Source: FW021-bin31 sp964478125
Lineage (GTDB): Bacteria > Bacteroidota > Bacteroidia > Chitinophagales > Chitinophagaceae
DNA length: 19,853 nucleotides
Reading direction: 5' to 3'
NCBI GenBank assembly: GCA_964478125.1
Contig: CAYZGR010000059.1
Span: 1 to 19,853 of the forward strand
Shown: piece after piece, positions 16,075 to 19,853 of the stretch
Layout of the letters: each line of letters starts with the position of its first letter
Position numbering within the stretch: position 1 is the stretch's first letter
Translations under genes and position numbers: made by a program
Notes under the pieces: model-generated
What the model saw: only the letters and a program-made list of their open reading frames with translations
Told to the model about the DNA's origin: nothing
Database searches by the model: none

Positions 16075-16099
16075 TTGTTCTGTTGTTTTTGGGATGCAT
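16075..16099 (-). CDS. Probable 5' tip of the gapped WG-repeat gene
   Basis: ATG at 16097-16099 opens MHPKNNRT and runs into the gap. The same opening, ATGCATCC(C/T)AAAAA, is found before the neighbouring gene at 17023, and CATCCCAAAAA ends the window at 19853. That makes this a more plausible start for the gapped gene than the longer frame beginning at 16155. Only eight codons are visible. Confidence 0.3.
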
Positions 16100-16168
16100 A
16101 TATTTCTTTTTTTGAAACATGAAGAAGCTAAGGTGCATTCAGTTTTCTTCTTCATTATTCTTCATGCC

Positions 16169-16981
16169 TTAATGGTTTCTCTTTTTTCTAAAAATACCTT
16201 CTACGGTTGAACGCCGACCAAACTTTTCGCTATCGGCATTGGGTTTGACAAATCCGACCACCACAAAATCTTTATAAAATTGCACTTTAGCTGACCAAAT
16301 TGTCACGCCATAGGCTTTGGCATCAAAAATAAAAGAAGTACCCGATATAGGAATAGAGTCCTGATGAACGGCCACATAACCTGCTCCGTTTTTTTCCTTG
16401 GAATAAATTTTAAAATTCACGGTACCGTCTTCATTCCGATGAATACTTAAATGTCCTTCCGGCTGCTCAGGCCCAAAATCATATTGATAATCACCATAGA
16501 TTTGATCAGGGGTGGTTTTTATTTCCGTCGGTACAATTGCAGTATCCTTTTGATGCAATTCGAGTGCGCCGGTGTAATCCTCTTCTCCTGGTGTCATCCA
16601 ATAGCCTTCCATCTTTGTACCGCTTATGCCACTTAAAATGGTGTGTTGAATCCTACCGTTTTTATTCATTACATAAAAATGATAGGATGTGTCCCTTTGG
16701 TTTTGCACATATCCGATCAATTCTTGGGATTCTCTTGTTTTTGTGCGGGTCAATTTTCCGACAATCAATTGTTTGTGGTATTGACCAGCAATAGTATCTC
16801 CTTTTTGGTATTGCAAGGATACCAGGATTTCCTTTGGGGTTTCGCCACTCAACAAAGCAAGTTTTCCTTGCCAAGCGTAGACGATATGTTTACCGGTTTT
16901 CATGGCCTTATTGTTTGTCGATTGGGCGCGCAAGGAAAAGCTTCCTAAGACGGTCATTAGAATGAAAAGATAGGATTTCAT
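16169..16981 (-). CDS. Exported two-domain beta protein, paralogue of 18293-19117
   Basis: 270 aa from the start used, with signal peptide MKSYLFILMTVLGSFSLRAQ. An in-frame ATG 14 codons upstream (17023) would add the basic MHPKKRIQKIKKHK. Because neighbouring genes share that opening, it cannot be excluded. Domain 1 (about 30-150) is the 'W.G.L......V.L....GDTIAGQY....L.V.G' beta domain also present in the middle of the protein at 5696-7405. Domain 2 (about 155-270) runs from IYGDYQYDFGPEQPEGHLSI to VQFYKDFVVVGF...RSTVEGIFRK. It aligns over its whole length with the product of 18293-19117. No named family is recognised. It is separated from its paralogue by the palindrome/transposase locus, which probably split or followed a gene duplication. 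Confidence 0.78.
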   Translation of the reverse strand: MKSYLFILMTVLGSFSLRAQSTNNKAMKTGKHIVYAWQGKLALLSGETPKEILVSLQYQKGDTIAGQYHKQLIVGKLTRTKTRESQELIGYVQNQRDTSYHFYVMNKNGRIQHTILSGISGTKMEGYWMTPGEEDYTGALELHQKDTAIVPTEIKTTPDQIYGDYQYDFGPEQPEGHLSIHRNEDGTVNFKIYSKEKNGAGYVAVHQDSIPISGTSFIFDAKAYGVTIWSAKVQFYKDFVVVGFVKPNADSEKFGRRSTVEGIFRKKRNH

Positions 16982-17052
16982 TTTATGTTTTTTTATTTTT
17001 TGAATCCTTTTTTTAGGATGCATAATTCTTCTTTAACTGCTAATATAGGACC

Positions 17053-17134
17053 GCCCCTTCAGGGCTGACCTTACTGTTCTCATTCTCGTCATCGGGTGTT
17101 ACCCGATGTTACGTCATTCTCGCCCTTTCAGGGC
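17053..17134. repeat. Left edge of REP array: two A hairpins and one B hairpin
   Basis: Copy A1 is GCCCCTTCAGGGC (17053-17065), one base off consensus. B hairpin: CATCGGGT (17090-17097), loop GTT, ACCCGATG (17101-17108), a perfect 8-bp stem. Copy A2 is GCCCTTTCAGGGC (17122-17134). The B-then-A order with 13 bp between recurs on the other side of the transposase gene. Confidence 0.85.
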
Positions 17135-17168
17135 TATTCTCAGAATTGCCTTCTATCCTATTGCAACT

Positions 17169-17288
17169 CATAATATACTCAAAATTGCCCTGAAAGGGCA
17201 TTGTATATCTGCATAGGGCAGCGCCCTATGTGATTAGAGTTCATCCCCATCCACTAAGCCCTGAAAGGGCGTGATATATCATTAATCC
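17169..17288. repeat. A'-B'-A' block at the 3' end of the transposase gene
   Basis: Contains GCCCTGAAAGGGC (17187-17199), hairpin CATAGGGC/AGC/GCCCTATG (17212-17230) and GCCCTGAAAGGGC (17258-17270). The A motifs are inverted relative to those at 17122 and 17797. The block runs over the stop codon and final Asp codon of the transposase gene. A diverged direct copy lies at 18125-18243. Confidence 0.85.
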
Positions 17289-17734
17289 CAGACATAACGT
17301 TCGTCATAGTCTATCTTATAATTCTTAAAAAATAGTCGGCATTCACCCTGAAATGTTCGTTTCTTATGATGTTCCTTTTGGTTAGTAATGTAGTTAACAA
17401 CAACATCTACTTTCTTCGGGTTGACAGAAAAAATAGCATATCCGTCCTGCCAGTAAAATGTCCGATACTTATCTCCTTTGGTTTTTATCCATTTACTGGA
17501 TGATTTTTTAATTTCTTCCAGTAATTTTATCACGGTTATCTTTTTTGATAGCTTACAAAGAATATGGATGTGATCGTAATATCCGCCTATTTTTATAGGT
17601 ACGCTGTCTAACGATTTGCAAATACCGCCTAAATAGCCGTATAATTTGGGGGCAATAGTGTCATCGATCATTTTTCTGCGGTATTTGGTGCTAAAAATGA
17701 TGTGGACATAGATTTGTGATAGAGATTGTGACAT
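17282..17734 (-). CDS. Y1 HUH transposase, REP-associated (RAYT-like)
   Basis: 150 aa, a full-length TnpA of the IS200/IS605 Y1 superfamily. The HUH metal-binding pair is HIH (His55, His57, in YYDHIHILCKL), and the catalytic tyrosine is Tyr115 in VVNYITNQKEHHKK. The N-terminal strand QIYVHIIFSTKYRR and the FYWQDGYAIFSV segment are also standard. Such enzymes cut and rejoin single-stranded DNA at sites recognised through hairpins. The gene is flanked on both sides by palindromes of one family that also occurs alone elsewhere in the window. This is the hallmark of REP-associated transposases (domesticated IS200 relatives), rather than of a simple IS with one hairpin per end. No tnpB/IscB-type accessory gene is present. 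All catalytic residues are intact, so it is probably active or recently so. Confidence 0.88.
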   Translation of the reverse strand: MSQSLSQIYVHIIFSTKYRRKMIDDTIAPKLYGYLGGICKSLDSVPIKIGGYYDHIHILCKLSKKITVIKLLEEIKKSSSKWIKTKGDKYRTFYWQDGYAIFSVNPKKVDVVVNYITNQKEHHKKRTFQGECRLFFKNYKIDYDERYVWD

Positions 17735-17764
17735 TAGTTATTGTTTTTTATTTGTTGTTCTTGT

Positions 17765-18095
17765 CATCGGGCGTTGTTCGATGTTAATATATTATCGCCC
17801 TTTCAGGGCTGCTCTCACTCGTTATCCTCGTTCTTAATATCACCAGGCGTTACCCGACACTAATATACCTCCGCCCTTTCAGGGCTGGTTTTATTCGTTG
17901 TCCTCATCATCAGGTGTTACCTGATGTTATGGTATTATCGCCCTTTCAGGGCTGCTCTCACTCGTTATCCTCGTTCTTAATATCACCAGGCGTTACCCGA
18001 CACTAATATACCTCCGCCCTTTCAGGGCTGGTTTTATTCGTTGTTCTCATCATCGGGTGCTATCCGATGTTATGGTATTATCGCCCTTTCAGGGC
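17765..18095. repeat. Main REP array: five A hairpins alternating with B-type hairpins
   Basis: A motifs GCCCTTTCAGGGC lie at 17797-17809, 17873-17885, 17940-17952, 18016-18028 and 18083-18095, all exact and all in one orientation. B hairpins with 8-bp stems lie at 17765-17783, 17908-17926 and 18051-18069. A variant, B* (CACCAGGC/GTT/ACCCGACA), lies at 17841-17859 and 17984-18002. B* pairs fully only on the minus strand and then with five G·T wobbles. A-to-A distance alternates 76 and 67 bp. Loops are always 3 nt. Confidence 0.9.
17791..18076. repeat. 143-bp tandem duplication within the array
   Basis: 17791-17933 and 17934-18076 are direct repeats. The first about 106 bp are identical. Five substitutions fall in the last 37 bp, four of them inside the B hairpin. 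A third, short start of the unit follows at 18077. Confidence 0.93.
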
Positions 18096-18124
18096 TACTT
18101 TCTCTCGTTATTATCGTCTACCAA

Positions 18125-18243
18125 CCATAATGTACTCAAAACTGCCCTGAAAGGGCATGATATACTAACATAGGGCACCGCCTTATGTCCGGGACTACCA
18201 CCATCTACTATAGCCCTGAAGGGGCGGAATATATCATTAATCC
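18125..18243. repeat. Second A'-B'-A' block, without a transposase gene
   Basis: Diverged direct copy of 17169-17288. It has GCCCTGAAAGGGC (18144-18156), hairpin CATAGGGC/ACC/GCCTTATG (18169-18187, one G·T pair) and GCCCTGAAGGGGC (18213-18225). It ends in the same ATATATCATTAATCC, which in the first copy carries the transposase stop codon, but no gene follows. Confidence 0.85.
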
Positions 18244-18292
18244 GGATGTTATGGTATCATCGTCCCTGCCTGTGGCAGGTAGGCTTTCAGGG
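18244..18292. repeat. A motif interrupted by a foreign 19-bp palindrome
   Basis: GGATGTTATGGTATCATCG matches the spacer that precedes A motifs in the array. The following A motif (CGTC...CTTTCAGGG) is split by CCTGCCTGTGGCAGGTAGG (18265-18283), whose core CCTGCC/TGT/GGCAGG is a perfect 6-bp hairpin. The motif abuts the stop codon of the gene at 18293. Confidence 0.7.
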
Positions 18293-19117
18293 TTAATTTT
18301 GTTTATGCGTTATTTTATAAAAGATCCCTTCCAGCGTAGCATTATGCCCAAAATAAGAACGACAGGGATTCTCATTAATATACTTTACTCGCAGGAAATC
18401 TTTGTAAAATTGACCTTTCATTACAATTTCACAAGGCTCGTCCATCCAAGATTCATCCATACTTACTTTATAGATGAAATGATTGCCGGTCAAAGCCACT
18501 GTATCCGTTACACCTGCCAAATTTCGTGCGGGAGCCGAAGTTGCCATCCAGGCATCTATTGCAATACTATCCCGACCTATTCGCTGTATCTTCCATTCGC
18601 CTTGCGGTCCTTTTTTACCGTATTGATAATAATAATCTCCTGCGATTTCTGCTGGATTGACAGCCAAAGATGGTGCAGAAATCAGCGTGTCTTTTTGGGT
18701 CAAATGCACCGCATATTCTCGGTCCGAATACGGTTTATCCCAGGTTCCCACCAGTGAATCTCCCTTCGGCTCCAGCGTCCAGATTCCGGTGATATTGCCG
18801 GTTTGATCATATTCATTTAATATAAACCCTCCGTCCTCAGATTGCAGATGACCAATAACAGAAATCGGCCGTTTTGCCTTGGTATTTAAATAAACAATAT
18901 TTCCTGCCGTTAGATGATGCGCCTGCTGATAATAAAGCAAAACGGGAATACGATTTCCCAAAGTACCTTCCCAACAAGTATCATAGTGGTTTTGATGGGA
19001 AGCTTGGGCAGTCGCATAGTGCATTACTCCTCCCAAAATAGTTAGTAGCAGAAAGATAATTTTGCTTTTTTTAATCGCAAATCCCTTTGCAAAATAAATG
19101 GTATCATTCTTTTTCAT
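18293..19117 (-). CDS. Exported two-domain beta protein, paralogue of 16169-16981
   Basis: 274 aa. A long basic n-region (KKNDT...KKSK) precedes the hydrophobic core FLLLTILGGVM and a likely cleavage near ATAQA (residue 39). Domain 1 (about 45-145) has YDTCWEGTLGNRIPVLLYY...LTAGNIVYLNTKAKRPISVIG and GDSLVGTWDKP, the same domain type as in 16169-16981 and in the middle of 5696-7405. Domain 2 (about 157-272) starts IAGDYYYQYGKKGPQGEWKI and ends KGQFYKDFLRVKYI...NATLEGIFYKI, matching the paralogue. The function is unknown. Its ATG lies inside the end of the upstream gene (14-bp overlap, shifted frame), so translation is probably coupled. Its stop codon directly touches the last palindrome of the REP array. 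Confidence 0.8.
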   Translation of the reverse strand: MKKNDTIYFAKGFAIKKSKIIFLLLTILGGVMHYATAQASHQNHYDTCWEGTLGNRIPVLLYYQQAHHLTAGNIVYLNTKAKRPISVIGHLQSEDGGFILNEYDQTGNITGIWTLEPKGDSLVGTWDKPYSDREYAVHLTQKDTLISAPSLAVNPAEIAGDYYYQYGKKGPQGEWKIQRIGRDSIAIDAWMATSAPARNLAGVTDTVALTGNHFIYKVSMDESWMDEPCEIVMKGQFYKDFLRVKYINENPCRSYFGHNATLEGIFYKITHKQN

Positions 19118-19853
19118 TAAAAACGAATATTTTAAAAGGTTGGGGATCTATTTTATATTCGGCCAACAAGGCTTTAATTCGTTGCATTGCGTTCTTAAAC
19201 ATTTTCAAATCAGTTCCCTTGCTTTGAGTAGCTGTTACAAAAAGTTTACAAGCGGGATAGGTCCTCAAATAATGAACGACCACCGTTTTGAAAGGCGGGA
19301 AGCTGTGGTTTAAGTGCTCTTTTATCTCCGAGATATCTTTATAGGCAATCCTCCAGTTCATTACTACAGGTCGGTGGGTAGAATCGGAGCCTTCCTTATT
19401 CCGAAGCGTGAAATATAAATAGTGCATTCCCGAAGCTTTCTCTATGGGAATTTTTGGAATTTGGTTGATAAAAGTTTCCCCGAAATCGATAGTGGTATGA
19501 AACCCCAAGGAATCTTTGTGAGCCAAAAAGTCTTCTATTTTTTGGGCGATATCTAACTTTCTCAATATCGGTCCGCCGGAATAATACGCTTTAGGCTCTT
19601 CCATATTGGGTATCAAACGAACGGTTACCGTCGAGTCATTACTCAGCAAATACACCGCGCCTTCCTTTGCTATGGCCTCTTGCAATAATTTTTTTTGCCG
19701 ACCGAAATCAACGCTTGCTTTTTCCTGCAAGTCGCGGACATCATTTCTTGTAAATAAATCCGGATGACTTTGAATAAATTGATTAAGTGCAAGTCCGATA
19801 ATGATGAGTGCCGTACTCCATCCGGCAGCTCGTTTCCAATATTTTTTGGGATG
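19104..19853 (-). CDS. Membrane-anchored protein of unknown function, 5' end outside window
   Basis: The frame stays open to the window edge (19853), so the gene is longer than the part after the TTG at 19730 that could be taken as a start. The first visible residues, HPKKYWKRAAGW, lead into a hydrophobic helix (STALIIIGLALNQFI), giving a basic cytoplasmic tip and one membrane anchor. The remaining 220 or so residues are soluble and presumably periplasmic: a helix around EKASVDFGRQKKLLQEAIAK, a strand pair VYLLSNDSTVTVRLIP, and two or three alpha/beta segments up to FKIFVFNEKE. If the three bases beyond the window are ATG, the start would be MHPKKYWK, like two neighbouring genes. No family is recognised. 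It is coupled to the exported protein gene downstream by a 14-bp overlap, so the two products may work together. Confidence 0.75.
   Translation of the reverse strand, partial: HPKKYWKRAAGWSTALIIIGLALNQFIQSHPDLFTRNDVRDLQEKASVDFGRQKKLLQEAIAKEGAVYLLSNDSTVTVRLIPNMEEPKAYYSGGPILRKLDIAQKIEDFLAHKDSLGFHTTIDFGETFINQIPKIPIEKASGMHYLYFTLRNKEGSDSTHRPVVMNWRIAYKDISEIKEHLNHSFPPFKTVVVHYLRTYPACKLFVTATQSKGTDLKMFKNAMQRIKALLAEYKIDPQPFKIFVFNEKE

Noticed and set aside
16075..16155. Start at 16155 (MKKKTECTLASS...) for the gapped WG-repeat gene
   Set aside because: It joins the rest only through 100 placeholder N and has no signal-peptide character. The ATG at 16099, shared in form with neighbours, is more plausible.
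17041..18300. CRISPR array
   Set aside because: The repeated units are short palindromes in both orientations with uneven, partly duplicated spacers, no constant 20-40-bp repeat, and no cas genes. The neighbour is a Y1 transposase.
18185..18757. 190-codon plus-strand frame
   Set aside because: It starts in the palindrome array and then runs antisense to the exported protein at 18293-19117. It has no protein-like features.
19104..19730. TTG at 19730 as start of the last gene
   Set aside because: The frame is open for 41 more codons to the window edge and includes a clear membrane helix there, so the gene begins outside the window.

Overview
The window looks like a chromosomal piece of a Bacteroidota bacterium, most likely near Chitinophagaceae/Sphingobacteria. 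Pointers to this are several Sec signal peptides ending in '-AQ', WG-repeat and DUF3298-type secreted proteins, very weak Shine-Dalgarno signals with A-rich leaders, and -7 elements matching the Bacteroidota promoter form TAnnTTTG. Two runs of exactly 100 N (9724-9823 and 15975-16074) are assembly gaps of unknown true size. Each interrupts a WG-repeat gene, so reading frames that run through them are artefacts.

Left part (1-4950): a structured RNA candidate with its own minus-strand terminator (41-204); a very AT-rich promoter region; an ammonium transporter (amt, 635-2002); a minus-strand GlxA-like regulator (DJ-1/PfpI domain plus AraC HTH); and a plus-strand pair, a RibD-C/DHFR-like reductase and a tandem-domain VOC/PhnB-like protein.

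Middle (4954-11357): a one-directional minus-strand run of exported or membrane proteins. In transcription order these are a possible Cys-rich micro-ORF, a WG-repeat lipoprotein (cut by a gap), an XAC2610-like protein (cut by the same gap), a DUF4412-like exported protein, a PH-like membrane protein, a three-module DUF3298 protein and a small DxDxDG protein. The last is a paralogue of the first module of the DUF3298 protein. Then come a TauE/SafE permease (plus) and, convergent to it, a monomeric NADP-isocitrate dehydrogenase (minus).

Right part (15115-19853): another minus-strand exported set. It has a membrane-anchored protein running off the window end, translationally coupled to an exported two-domain protein; then a paralogue of that protein; then a second WG-repeat protein. 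Between the two paralogues (about 17050-18292) sits a dense palindrome array around a 150-aa Y1 HUH transposase, that is, a REP/RAYT-type locus. It has at least 11 intact copies of the hairpin GCCCTTTCAGGGC in both orientations, a second hairpin family with compensatory base changes between copies, a 143-bp tandem duplication, a transposase-less deletion derivative of the element, and a foreign palindrome nested inside one copy. Related hairpins also sit alone at 7446-7536. This locus is the strongest candidate for an unusual system in the window. The modular exported protein family that surrounds it, which shares domain types with known lysozyme-binding proteins, is second.
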